A stretch of DNA of 64,000 nucleotides from Luteibacter jiangsuensis (GCF_030812295.1 NZ_JAUSSK010000001.1:868001-932000), one strand, 5' to 3'. Positions 56,178 through 64,000 are shown, counted from the stretch's first letter. Numbers and translations are program-made. The notes: generated by a model from the sequence alone, not told the origin.

Positions 56178-57683
56178 ATGCTTGACGTACTCGTAGTCGG
56201 CGCAGGTCCTACCGGCCTCGTCCACGCCCTCTGGCTGCACTCCCAAGGCGTCAAGGTCCGCATCATCGATCGCACCGGGGCCCCGGGCACGACGTCCCGC
56301 GCGATGGCCGTGCAGGCGAGGACACTGGAGCTCTATCGCCAACTGGGACTCACCGACGAGGTGGTGTCGGCAGGCTTCCGCACGCCGGCCATGAATATCT
56401 GGGCACGGGGCAAACACCGGGCCAGGATCGCCGTGCAAGACATCGGCCGCGGTATCTCGCCCTACCCCTTCATTCTCGTGTATCCCCAGGACTTCCACGA
56501 AAAGACCCTCGTGGCGAAGCTTCGGTCGCTCGGCATCGAAGTGGAACGCAACACGGAACTGCTATCCCTTGAAGACAAGGGTGAGCATGTCGCATCCCGC
56601 GTCCGCCGCGCCGACGGCACGGAAGAGACCATCCACGCCCGGTATCTGGCCGCCTGTGACGGTGCAAGCTCGACCGTTCGCAAGCAACTCGGCATCGGCT
56701 TCGAAGGTGGCACCTACCGGCATGTGTTTTATGTGGCCGATGTGGAACTCTCCGGACTCGACAACGCGGGGGAAGCGCACATCGCCCTGAACGGCGAGGA
56801 TTTCGTTGTCGTATTACCCTATAGCAGCGACGGCAAGGCCCGGTTCATCGGCACGGTCCGCGACGAGCGGGCGGAGCACGCGGAGAACCTGACCTTCGAC
56901 GATGTCGGCCACGAGGCCATGGCGAGCGTTGGCATCCACGTGGACAAGGTCAACTGGTTTTCCCACTACCGGGTGCATCACCGTGTCGCCGACCGATTCC
57001 GCCAGGGCCGGGTGTTCTTGATGGGAGACGCGGGACATGTCCACAGCCCGGCGGGCGGGCAAGGCATGAACACCGGCATCCTCGATGCGATCAACCTCGC
57101 CTGGAAGCTGGCGGCTGTCATTCACGGCCAAGCGCCGGATGCCCTGCTCGATACCTATGCCACCGAGCGCCAGGCATTCGCCCGCGAACTGGTGAAGACC
57201 ACCGACCGGATCTTCAGCCTGGTCACCGCCGACGGCGGGTTCGCCAACCTGATGCGGAGCTACGGCGTGCCGCTCATCGCCGGCGTCATCTACACGATCG
57301 GCAGCGCACGAGAGACGCTCTTCAAGATGGTGTCGCAGACAGGCCTGGCGTACAAAGACAGCCCCCTGAGCGAGGGCCGCGCCGGTGACGTCGAAGGGGG
57401 CGATCGGCTGCCCTGGGTGAACGTCGACGGGCAAGACAACTTCGAACCCCTGCCCGTCATAGGCTGGCAGGTGCACGTCTACGGCACGGCAACCCCTGGC
57501 GTAAGAGCCTGGTGCCTCCGGAACGGCGTGACGCTGCGGCAGTTTTCATGGGCCGACGAGCACGGCAAAGCAGGCCTGAAGGAAAACGCCGTCTATCTGC
57601 TTCGCCCCGACACATGGGTAGCGTTGGCCGACCCGGAAGGTTCAGCCGATACGTTGGACGCATACTTCACATCGCGCTCTTAG
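56178..57683 (+). CDS. FAD-dependent aromatic monooxygenase (MhpA/PheA type)
   Basis: The 501-residue flavoprotein has the FAD motif VVGAGPTGL (5-13), the DG motif CDGASSTVRKQLGI and the GD motif LMGDAGHVHSPAGGQGMNTG. This is the aromatic-ring hydroxylase pattern using NAD(P)H and O2. It may act on phenolics or antibiotics. The last 123 bp recur at 61171-61293 with 16 mismatches. The reading frame ends directly at the repeat boundary (RS-stop), whereas the other copy continues with YLVGKEQ, so this C-terminus may have been cut by the rearrangement. Confidence 0.88.
   Translation: MLDVLVVGAGPTGLVHALWLHSQGVKVRIIDRTGAPGTTSRAMAVQARTLELYRQLGLTDEVVSAGFRTPAMNIWARGKHRARIAVQDIGRGISPYPFILVYPQDFHEKTLVAKLRSLGIEVERNTELLSLEDKGEHVASRVRRADGTEETIHARYLAACDGASSTVRKQLGIGFEGGTYRHVFYVADVELSGLDNAGEAHIALNGEDFVVVLPYSSDGKARFIGTVRDERAEHAENLTFDDVGHEAMASVGIHVDKVNWFSHYRVHHRVADRFRQGRVFLMGDAGHVHSPAGGQGMNTGILDAINLAWKLAAVIHGQAPDALLDTYATERQAFARELVKTTDRIFSLVTADGGFANLMRSYGVPLIAGVIYTIGSARETLFKMVSQTGLAYKDSPLSEGRAGDVEGGDRLPWVNVDGQDNFEPLPVIGWQVHVYGTATPGVRAWCLRNGVTLRQFSWADEHGKAGLKENAVYLLRPDTWVALADPEGSADTLDAYFTSRS
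57558..57680 (+). repeat. Direct repeat, copy 1 (3' end of monooxygenase)
   Basis: This 123-bp segment is 87% identical to 61171-61293 with no gaps, 16 mismatches by eye, mostly at third codon positions. The two copies bracket a segment of about 3.5 kb holding the GFA, serine hydrolase and protease genes. Confidence 0.85.
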
Positions 57684-57728
57684 TCCGTGGTACAACCCGG
57701 CGCAGAGTCCCGACTGGCGAGGCACGAT

Positions 57729-58079
57729 ATGGCGTACGAAGGAAGTTGCCATTGTGGCGCTGTGGTTTTTGAAGTGAGCACCGAAATTCCGATCACGGCC
57801 ATAAGCTGCAACTGCTCTCATTGCCGCCGCAAGGGCTTTCTGTTTTCCTTCGTGCCATATGATGATTTCTCCATCATAAGGGGAGAGGATCTGCTCACGG
57901 ATTATTATTTCAACAAGCACGCCATCTGCCATCGATTTTGCGCGATATGTGGGTGCCAGCCATTCGGGCGGGGGAAAGCGCCGGACGGTCGGCAAATGGC
58001 TGCGATTAACTTGCGATGTGTTCCTTCGGTAGATCTCGACGCCCTGGCCATACAAAAGGTGGACGGGGCAAGCTTTTGA
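57729..58079 (+). CDS. GFA-family zinc-binding protein
   Basis: The 116-residue protein has the GFA (DUF636) cysteine pattern: GSCHCGAV, CNCSHCRRKG and CAICGC, which bind zinc. The name comes from an enzyme that adds formaldehyde to glutathione, but most members are uncharacterised. The start at 57729 has GAGG six bases upstream. Base composition is visibly lower in GC than in the neighbouring core genes, suggesting recent acquisition. It is the first gene inside the bracketed segment. Confidence 0.88.
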   Translation: MAYEGSCHCGAVVFEVSTEIPITAISCNCSHCRRKGFLFSFVPYDDFSIIRGEDLLTDYYFNKHAICHRFCAICGCQPFGRGKAPDGRQMAAINLRCVPSVDLDALAIQKVDGASF

Positions 58080-58436
58080 TGCCGTGTCAAAAGTGATTGA
58101 GTTCGACCCCGATCCTGCGATCAGGGGCGACGACCACGCCAGGCCGCGGATGCTTGCAGTCGCCCGGATACGGAAATCACTCTTGACGATAGAGCGATAA
58201 GACGTCGAGCCAGCTCTGTAATAACCCAGCACCTCCTGCACAGGTCAGGGCAAAGCAGGGCTGAAGGCTCGCCGAGGCTACCGCCTGGCCGAGCAGCCCG
58301 GATGATTCGCGCCGGGCGGGCGTCCGGTATGGCAACCTTTTCCCTCCCCCACGCATCCGACCCGGCAATGACCTCCGCCTGCGCTGTCGTGGTGGCGAGG
58401 TTCCTGCACTGTCGCCGCCCCACCGGAGGAACCACC
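58080..58436. other. Gene-free stretch before the serine hydrolase
   Basis: I see no gene, RNA or strong promoter here. A GGAGG seven bases before 58437 is the ribosome-binding site of the next gene. A short match to the monooxygenase (GCAAAGCAGGGCTGAAGG at about 58250) is probably chance. Confidence 0.5.
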
Positions 58437-59906
58437 ATGCCATTCCGACTGCCCGCGCTCGCCCTGCTGCTCTGGACCATTGCAACACCCGCTGCGGCGG
58501 AAGGAGTCACCCCGGACACGACCCAGGCTCGCATGGACAGGGTGTTCCAGCGGCTGGGTACCGAGTTCGTTGCCACGGGTCATACCGACGGCATGTCCAT
58601 TGCCGTGGTCAAGGACGGCAAGGCGCACTTTTACAACTTCGGCACAACGAGCCGTGGCGAGGAACGTCCGCCGACCGAAGCTTCGGTCTATGAGATAGGT
58701 TCGGTCAGCAAGCTCTTCAACTCGCTGCTCCTCGCCCACGCGGTCCTCGAACGTCGGATCGACCCGCAAGCCGATATCCGCCGCTACCTGCCGGGGGATT
58801 ATCCGGGGCTCGAATGGGACGGGACCCCGGTGCGCGTCATCGACCTTGCCACGACGACATCGGCCCTTCCCGACAATCTCCCCAATCCCTTCCCGGTCGG
58901 GGCCGACCCGGACAAGGCGCCTTTCATTGCGACACAGGCCATGGAGCGGATCGGGCCGGACCAGGTGTTTGATGAACTGAGGACAGTCAAACTCAGCCGA
59001 AAGCCAGGCACGGTGCCTCAGCACTCGAATCTCGCCCCCGACCTGCTCGGGCGGATTCTGGAGAAAGTCTACGGCGAGCCATACGAAGCCCTCATGGCGC
59101 GCTACATCGAACAGCCGCTCGGCATGCAGCCAGGGATCGGCAAGGCCCGCGCATCCGCCGAGGTCGACGGCTACAACAAGCGGCACGTCGCCATGCCGCG
59201 CATGTATGAGCGCGCGTTTCTCATGGCGGGTGGCCTGCGTTACAGCCCGACGGACATGGCGAAGTTCCTGACCGCAGAACTCGCTGCCACCGACCCCGCC
59301 ATCCGCCTGACCCAGGTGCCGGCGTGGGGCAATTCGGACACGTCCGCGGTCGGCTACAACTGGACGCTGAGCCGGACCATCGACGGCAAACCGCGGCTGC
59401 GCACCTCGGGCAGCACGTTTGGTTGCTCAAGCTACATCGAACTGTATCCGGCACTCGGCTACGGCATCATCCTGCTGGCCAACCGGCCCGGGGAAACCCA
59501 GAACGAGATGCAGGCGTTGGCAAACCAGGCGCTTCTGGAAATCTGGGGCAAGCCCCCTGCCCAGGTTGCGCTCGAGCAGGCGCTCGATGCCGATGGTTAT
59601 CGAAATACCTCCCGCGTCGTCACCGCGGTCAAGCGCAAACATCCAGAACTGCACCTGACCGAGGATTACGTCAACACCTGGGCGTACCGCCTGCTTGGCG
59701 AAGGCAAGGCACAACAGGCCATCGGCCTCTTCCGTTACAACACGGGGCAGTGGCCGGCCAGCTGGAACGCGTTCGACAGCCTGGCGGAGGGTTATGAAAA
59801 GCTCGGCGACAAGCAAAACGCGATTGCCAACTACCGCAAGTCGCTGGCGCTCAATCCGGACAACCGGCATGGCGCGGAGCATCTGCAGGCGCTGCAAGCG
59901 AAGTGA
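58437..59906 (+). CDS. Secreted beta-lactamase-like serine hydrolase with TPR-like tail
   Basis: The 489-residue protein has a signal peptide (LALLLWTIATPAAA), the serine motif SVSK (Ser89-Lys92) and a class C-like core; the canonical YxN motif reads HSN at 196-198, so the Tyr general base is not conserved at this site. A KTG-like motif may be TSG in RLRTSGSTFG. The C-terminal 100 residues (QAIGLFRYNTGQWPASWNAF and GDKQNAIANYRKSLALNP) resemble TPR helices. It is probably an esterase or peptidase rather than an antibiotic-resistance enzyme. Confidence 0.82.
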   Translation: MPFRLPALALLLWTIATPAAAEGVTPDTTQARMDRVFQRLGTEFVATGHTDGMSIAVVKDGKAHFYNFGTTSRGEERPPTEASVYEIGSVSKLFNSLLLAHAVLERRIDPQADIRRYLPGDYPGLEWDGTPVRVIDLATTTSALPDNLPNPFPVGADPDKAPFIATQAMERIGPDQVFDELRTVKLSRKPGTVPQHSNLAPDLLGRILEKVYGEPYEALMARYIEQPLGMQPGIGKARASAEVDGYNKRHVAMPRMYERAFLMAGGLRYSPTDMAKFLTAELAATDPAIRLTQVPAWGNSDTSAVGYNWTLSRTIDGKPRLRTSGSTFGCSSYIELYPALGYGIILLANRPGETQNEMQALANQALLEIWGKPPAQVALEQALDADGYRNTSRVVTAVKRKHPELHLTEDYVNTWAYRLLGEGKAQQAIGLFRYNTGQWPASWNAFDSLAEGYEKLGDKQNAIANYRKSLALNPDNRHGAEHLQALQAK

Positions 59907-59953
59907 GATTTAGCGGGCCTGTGACACCGCGCATAAAACGCCCGCTATCGTTT

Positions 59954-60832
59954 TTAACCCTTCGCTGGCCGAAGCTGAGTGCCGTCGCTCACGGTCGCAG
60001 ATGTCACGCTTTCTATCCATTGGATGTAGCTTGAGATGCGAACGCCATACACGATTACTCCGTAAAGGCCTTCCACGAATGGACGACTTGGCGCCCAACT
60101 CTTCCAAAATGGATGGTCCGGAGGATACCTGCTCCAAGAGGCGAGGCCGATGAGTTGCTTTGAGCTCCCATCCCCGATGAGCAAGGGACCACCACTGTCG
60201 CCGCTCCCTGTGATGCCTTCCAGCGGCAGGGCGGACGGTGGAGGGTCAAATCGATACCAAACATAGCGCGTATCAGCACCCACAATCACGTTGAAGGCTC
60301 GGCGCAAGACAGTGCGATGTGCGCTAAGAGAATCCTGACCTTTGTCGCCATCTCCCGTGGCTCCCTTGCCCAAAAGTTCCGCGGTCATCCCGACTTCTTG
60401 ACTCCCGCGATAGAGAGGCACAGGAGTTACATCTGTTACTGGCGCCGCGAGTTCGATTAGTGCGATATCGTTAGAAGACGCGAGAAATGCAGACAACTTG
60501 GATAGGTCTCCCGATGCCAAGGCCTCCGTGATCAGCTGATCGGGAAGTTTCTTGTAACCGGGATACGTGATGACGCGTTTGACCCTGCGCGCCACCCCAC
60601 CAATGGATACGTCGTTCTCCATGCCTTGCATTTGCATTGGTGCTGCGTGAGCAGCGGTGACGACCCACCGCGGAGCGATTAGGACGCCATGTCCCTCACC
60701 AGGCAGGTCTACAAGCGCGGGAAATGCCGAAGTCGGGATTCGATATTTGGCATCATCCACGTCTGCCCTGGTGATAACGGCTCCGGCAGCAGTCGACATC
60801 ATCAATAGGCAAAAAGCGAGACTCCATTTCAT
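59954..60832 (-). CDS. Secreted trypsin-like serine protease
   Basis: The 292-residue S1-family enzyme has a signal peptide (SLAFCLLMMSTAAGA) and a complete triad His62 (VTAAHAAP), Asp122 (SSNDIALIEL) and Ser213 (GSGDSGGPLL). Composition is clearly less GC-rich than the core genome, with an abundance of A/T in third positions. It faces the serine hydrolase tail-to-tail inside the bracketed segment. The substrate is unknown; secretion is inferred from the signal peptide. Confidence 0.86.
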   Translation of the reverse strand: MKWSLAFCLLMMSTAAGAVITRADVDDAKYRIPTSAFPALVDLPGEGHGVLIAPRWVVTAAHAAPMQMQGMENDVSIGGVARRVKRVITYPGYKKLPDQLITEALASGDLSKLSAFLASSNDIALIELAAPVTDVTPVPLYRGSQEVGMTAELLGKGATGDGDKGQDSLSAHRTVLRRAFNVIVGADTRYVWYRFDPPPSALPLEGITGSGDSGGPLLIGDGSSKQLIGLASWSRYPPDHPFWKSWAPSRPFVEGLYGVIVYGVRISSYIQWIESVTSATVSDGTQLRPAKG

Positions 60833-61170
60833 TGATTCATCCTCTTCGCGCTCAACGATCCCAGGTTAGGACCCCGGCTGACCGAGCAAACACCATGCCA
60901 TCTCTAGATCGAGGCGATTACCCGCCGGAATCAGAGGGCTACGGAAATGCTTCCACATGATGCAACGTCCGCGGACACTTCTGCGGACACCCAGTCGGAC
61001 ACCACTCCCGCGAGCTGGCCCATTGCCGAACGGACCACGGCGAGAGCGATCCGGTCCAGACCGAACGGTCCTGCGCGCGCGATCGGACGCTGGTTCAATA
61101 AGTCGGTTCTCCGCGCCGCGCGCAATTCGTACATAAACCGTACGCAGTGCAAACGGCGCCCGCCGCGAGT
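60833..61170. other. Gene-free stretch with a possible small operator
   Basis: No gene is supported. CGTAC (61128-61132) and GTACG (61140-61144) form a short inverted repeat that could be the old operator of the adjacent regulator remnant. The open frames here have no recognisable product. Confidence 0.45.
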
Positions 61171-61293
61171 GAGCATGACAAGGCGGGCCTGAAGCATCAC
61201 GCCGTCTATCTGCTTCGACCCGACATATGGGTCGCGCTGGCCGACCCCGAAGGTTCGGCCGATACGTTGGACGCGTATTTCACCTCGCGCTCT
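61171..61293 (+). repeat. Direct repeat, copy 2
   Basis: Second copy of the segment at 57558-57680, the right boundary of the bracketed region. Confidence 0.85.
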
Positions 61294-61332
61294 TACCTGG
61301 TGGGAAAGGAACAAGGCAGCATCCGTGACTGA
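61171..61332 (+). pseudogene. 3' remnant of a second FAD monooxygenase gene
   Basis: It reads EHDKAGLKHHAVYLLRPD and then the monooxygenase C-terminus DTLDAYFTSRS, followed by a native tail YLVGKEQGSIRD and a stop at 61330-61332. No FAD or NAD domain precedes it. The 123-bp part matches 57558-57680 at 87%. Its stop overlaps the tetR start, the ancestral monooxygenase-tetR order. Confidence 0.85.
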
Positions 61333-61641
61333 AAAAGAACCGAAGTGGACCCGGCGGAAGGACGCCCTTCCCCAGGAAATCATCGAGGCCGCCATTGATG
61401 AATTTGTCGCCAAGGGCTATGCCCAGACCAAGCTGACCGACGTGGCGAAGCGGGCCGGCGTGGTCAGAAAGCGGGAAGCATTCGTGCGAGTGACCCGGCC
61501 TTGATATTGTTTTCGGTGATGGGGCCGATGTTGATGGGGGTTCTTTTTCGGGAGACGTTTCCGGGGAGTCCGTTTGCGCCGGATCTGCATGCGCTTGGTG
61601 TGCAGCATGCGGGGGAGCTTATGACTGGTCTGCGTGTGTGA
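61325..61641 (+). pseudogene. TetR-family regulator, collapsed gene
   Basis: The N-terminal helix-turn-helix is recognisable (RRKDALPQEIIEAAIDEF and TKLTDVAKRAGVV) from GTG 61325. The frame then ends at 61502-61504. A different frame, 61461-61641, gives a typical TetR C-terminus (ALILFSVMGPMLMGVLFRET and HALGVQHAGELMTGLRV). The centre, about 100 residues, is missing. The two halves differ in codon use (the second is richer in TTG, TTT and GTT), so this may be a fusion of two genes rather than a simple deletion. Confidence 0.8.
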
Positions 61642-61754
61642 TTGCTGAGTAGTCCGGGTTGTGCGCTTTGATATCGGGGACACTCGGGCCGGCCGGGGTC
61701 AAACCTGTTCGCACGGCAATACGGGCGCCGAGTTGAATCCCATCCGATGAGGAG

Positions 61755-62183
61755 TCAGTCGACGGGGATGTAGCGGAGATGGCCGACGGGGGTACCGGCG
61801 CTTCGGCCGCTGTCGGCGGGATGGTTCACACCATCGAGAACAGGGATGTCGTCGAAGTCGAACGGACTGATGCCTTCGAGGCAGGCCACATTGACACCGT
61901 ACTGGGCGTTGTTGGAACGGCGCCGGTGGAAGGTATAAATGCCGCACTTCGAACAAAAGTAGTGTTTCGCGGTGCCGGAGTTGAACTGGTAGACGCTGAG
62001 TGCATCTTCGCCTTGCTCAATGGTGATGCCATCGAGCTCGGCTGACACCGCTATCGCGCCACGCATGCGGCAGTACGAACAGTTGCAGCGTCGTGCGGTT
62101 CGGAGCCCGTCGGTGAGTTTGACCGAGAAGCGAACGGTACCGCAGTGACAAGCGGCTTTGGATTCGGTGATATCAGCGAGCAT
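61755..62183 (-). CDS. GFA-family zinc-binding protein, second copy type
   Basis: A 142-residue GFA (DUF636) protein, with ACHCGTVRFSVKL, CNCSYCRMRG and CSKCGIYTFHRRR. The start at 62183 is favoured by AAGG eight bases upstream; 16 codons earlier no Shine-Dalgarno is seen. It is not a close copy of the GFA gene at 57729, as the motif spacings and surrounding residues differ. It is transcribed toward the tetR remnant. Confidence 0.87.
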   Translation of the reverse strand: MLADITESKAACHCGTVRFSVKLTDGLRTARRCNCSYCRMRGAIAVSAELDGITIEQGEDALSVYQFNSGTAKHYFCSKCGIYTFHRRRSNNAQYGVNVACLEGISPFDFDDIPVLDGVNHPADSGRSAGTPVGHLRYIPVD

Positions 62184-62305
62184 GGCAAGACCTTCGCGCC
62201 GGATGATTGCCGGGAGGATAGTTCTCTTCATGGCGCCAGAGGTAGTGCGGAAGTCTCATGAGGCCTCGTGTATCCCGACTTGCGTGCCGAAGCTTTATCT
62301 CGGCC

Positions 62306-62334
62306 AACAAAAAAGCCCGCTTTAGGCGGGCTTT
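62306..62334. terminator. Terminator after tRNA-Ser(CGA)
   Basis: GCCCGC (62315-62320) and GCGGGC (62326-62331) form a stem; A-rich sequence on the left and T-rich on the right make it work on both strands. On the minus strand TTTTTT follows, ending the tRNA transcript. Confidence 0.85.
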
Positions 62335-62343
62335 TCTGCGAAC

Positions 62344-62433
<90 letters not shown>

Positions 62434-62475
62434 GTGAACGGTCGACGGCAGGGGTTGAGCCCTGCCGGGCCCGCA

Positions 62476-62504
62476 ATGATAGTGGGTCTGTTCTGCCGTG
62501 ACAA
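62476..62504 (-). promoter_or_regulatory. Sigma-70 promoter of tRNA-Ser(CGA)
   Basis: Minus-strand TTGTCA (62499-62504) and TATCAT (62476-62481) are separated by 17 bases. A leader hairpin (GGCAGGG/CCCTGCC) follows before the tRNA. Confidence 0.7.
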
Positions 62505-62578
62505 CAGGCTTTTGATGGGGCATCCTGCCCGGGCAACGGGCGCATTGGCACCCTTCCCTTCGCTTTTCCAAGGCCTCC

Positions 62579-63283
62579 ATGATCGAGTTCGGACACGGCA
62601 CGCATACGGGGCTCCGCCGTACGCGCAACGAGGACACCTATTACGCCGACGCGGGCCTGGGCTTGTTCCTGGTCGTGGACGGCATGGGCGGCCACCAGCA
62701 CGGCGAGGTGGCTTCGGCGACCGCCCGTGATGGCGTCGTGGCCCAGGTCGCGGCCGGGCAATCGCTGGTCGACGCGATCCAGCGGGTGAACGAGGCGCTG
62801 ATCGCCCGTTCGAGCGGCCTGGCCGATTCGCGCCCCATGGGGACGACCATCGCCGCCGTGCGTATCGTCGGCCGGTCCTACGAGGCCGCCTGGGTCGGCG
62901 ACAGCCGAATCTACCGCTGGGACGGGACGTTAGCCCGCCTTTCTCACGACCATTCGATCGTGGAAGCGCTGGTCGAAGCAGGCGAACTGACCGAGGCTCA
63001 GGCGCGGACGCATCCCCAGCGCAGCGTGCTGACCCAGGCGCTCGGCATCACTTCGCCCGAGCAACTGCACATCGGCCTTGCGCGTGGAGAGCTTGCAGCG
63101 GGAGCGCGGCTCTTGCTGTGCACCGACGGCCTGACCGACGAAGTCGAGGACAAACGTATCGGCGAGATCGTTTCGCGGACCGACATCGCCGCGCAGGAAT
63201 GCGTGGATCACCTGCTCCTGGAAGCGCTGGGTGGCAGTGCGCGCGACAACATCACGGCGATCTTGTTGCGAGCCACGGGTTAA
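62579..63283 (+). CDS. PP2C-family serine/threonine phosphatase
   Basis: The 234-residue enzyme has the PPM metal motifs: RTRNEDTYYAD, VVDGMGGH, CTDGLTDE and GSARDNITAI. It should remove phosphate from Ser/Thr proteins in the cytoplasm. No kinase partner is next to it in the window. The ATG at 62579 has AAGG five bases upstream. Confidence 0.93.
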   Translation: MIEFGHGTHTGLRRTRNEDTYYADAGLGLFLVVDGMGGHQHGEVASATARDGVVAQVAAGQSLVDAIQRVNEALIARSSGLADSRPMGTTIAAVRIVGRSYEAAWVGDSRIYRWDGTLARLSHDHSIVEALVEAGELTEAQARTHPQRSVLTQALGITSPEQLHIGLARGELAAGARLLLCTDGLTDEVEDKRIGEIVSRTDIAAQECVDHLLLEALGGSARDNITAILLRATG

Positions 63284-63298
63284 CCTCAACGCGCAACC

Positions 63299-63778
63299 TC
63301 ACCTGCAGTTCTTGCAGATCCCATGCACTTCCAGCGTCTGCGCCTGCGCACGGAAACCGAAGGCCTTCGCCTGAGCTTCGATCAGCTCGGCGACGCGCTC
63401 GTCGCACACTTCCTGCGCGCACTGGCACTTGTCGCAGATCAGGAACGGTACCTGGTGCGCTTCGGCCGGGTGGTGGCAGGAGACGTAGGCGTTGATCGAT
63501 TCCAGCTTGTGGATGAAGCCGTTCTCGAGCAGGAAGTCGAGGGCGCGGTACACCGTGGGCGGTGCCGCGTTGCCGTGTTTCTCGCGTAGGCGATCGAGCA
63601 GGTCGTAGGCCTTCACGGGCTTGCCCGCGCCGGCGACCAGTTCGAGTACCTCGCGACGCAGCGGCGTCAGCCGCAGGCCACGTTCCGTGGAGGCGTGCTC
63701 CACGGCCGCGACGAAGCCACGAGCGTCGTCGTGGTGGTCGTGCGCGTGTCGGTGGGCGGCGTGGTCTGTCACAGGCAT
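63299..63778 (-). CDS. zur: Fur-family regulator, Zur-like
   Basis: The 159-residue protein has the Fur fold with LTPLRREVLELV and PTVYRALDFLLENGFIHKLES, and two structural Cys pairs (Cys115/Cys118 and Cys155/Cys158). The N-terminus is rich in histidine (six within the first 16 residues), more than in E. coli Zur. It probably represses zinc uptake genes. It converges on the phosphatase gene. The upstream gene is the partial membrane protein on the same strand. Confidence 0.88.
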   Translation of the reverse strand: MPVTDHAAHRHAHDHHDDARGFVAAVEHASTERGLRLTPLRREVLELVAGAGKPVKAYDLLDRLREKHGNAAPPTVYRALDFLLENGFIHKLESINAYVSCHHPAEAHQVPFLICDKCQCAQEVCDERVAELIEAQAKAFGFRAQAQTLEVHGICKNCR

Positions 63779-63813
63779 ATCCTCATGGCCGTCATCGTAA
63801 CATGAGGGCAGGT

Positions 63814-64000
63814 CAGCGTTTTTTCGACCCTGGCAGCGGGGGCGGCGTACGCCGCGGCAGGAACGGCACCACCCAGCCGAACGGCCCCAGGATCAGCGCG
63901 GCGACCACGCCCGCCATGGTCCGGCCCCGCCACCAGCCCAGCAGGCCGCCGACCACCACGAAAACGATCTGCCAGAGGATCAGCTGGCCCCAGGGAACCA
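63814..64000 (-). CDS. Small membrane protein, C-terminal part, cut by window edge
   Basis: The last 61 codons are visible, reading LILWQIVFVVVGGLLGWWRG, then GVVAALILGPFGWVVPFLP and a Pro/basic tail ending SKKR. Two membrane helices are likely. The start lies beyond the right edge. It is transcribed toward zur, 35 bp away. I do not recognise a named family. Confidence 0.6.

Noticed and set aside
58246-58280. Third relic of the monooxygenase end near 58250
   Set aside because: Only about 17 of 18 bases match, and the rest does not align; probably chance in GC-rich sequence.
60947-61192. An 81-residue frame upstream of the monooxygenase remnant
   Set aside because: Low-complexity, no ribosome-binding site and no family; a shadow in a gene-free stretch.

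Overview
The window is a GC-rich chromosomal segment from a gammaproteobacterium, most likely a Rhodanobacteraceae/Xanthomonadales member (Luteibacter- or Dyella-like). This is inferred from the 14-gene nuo operon, the maf-yceD-rpmF-fab-pabBC-mltG-tmk-holB-pilZ synteny, a KdkA-type Kdo kinase beside a GT9 glycosyltransferase and a DUF6165 gene, and the dnaX-ybaB-recR block. No rRNA, CRISPR array, complete insertion sequence or phage module was seen.

Layout. 0-0.3 kb: start of an Xre/MbcA-like antitoxin gene cut by the left edge, with a perfect palindrome beside its start codon. 0.3-5.2 kb: AraC/GyrI regulator, secreted GH35 beta-galactosidase, membrane GGDEF cyclase and YccF. 5.3-5.4 kb: initiator tRNA with promoter and terminator. 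5.7-20.4 kb: complete nuoA-N operon on the minus strand. 20.6-33.7 kb: pilZ, a PIG-L deacetylase, holB, tmk, mltG, pabC, pabB, fabF, acpP, fabG, fabD, fabH, rpmF and yceD on the minus strand, diverging from a small membrane protein gene and maf. 33.7-39.2 kb: ArnT-like glycosyltransferase divergent from a moxR-DUF58-transglutaminase operon. 39.3-43.6 kb: slp, HIT, recR, ybaB, dnaX, SRP RNA and tRNA-Ser(GGA). 43.7-48.0 kb: envelope genes (MBL hydrolase, kdkA, GT9, DUF6165) and mntH. 48.2-55.4 kb: response regulator, hybrid histidine kinase, DctA, secreted alpha/beta hydrolase and OprO/P-like porin, plausibly a carboxylate sensing and uptake unit. 55.5-62.2 kb: accessory zone with a FAD monooxygenase, two GFA-family proteins, a serine hydrolase, a trypsin-like protease and gene relics. 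62.3-64 kb: tRNA-Ser(CGA), PP2C phosphatase, zur and the 3' part of a membrane protein gene.

The most notable structure is in the accessory zone. The last 123 bp of the FAD monooxygenase gene recur about 3.5 kb downstream at 87% identity (16 mismatches counted by eye). They are followed there by a collapsed tetR gene, so the intervening genes look like an insertion or a product of unequal recombination at the 3' end of the monooxygenase gene. Other points are REP/BIME palindromes at three gene ends, a hybrid kinase whose receiver has Glu where the phosphoacceptor Asp is expected, a fabH gene with no standard start codon at its conserved N-terminus, a perfect palindrome at the antitoxin start, a hairpin-rich tRNA-like stretch beside tRNA-Ser, and an initiator tRNA with a U1-U72 mismatch.

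The core genes (respiration, fatty acid synthesis, DNA replication and repair) are assigned with high confidence. Promoters, start codons without Shine-Dalgarno support, and the functions of the accessory genes are inferences.
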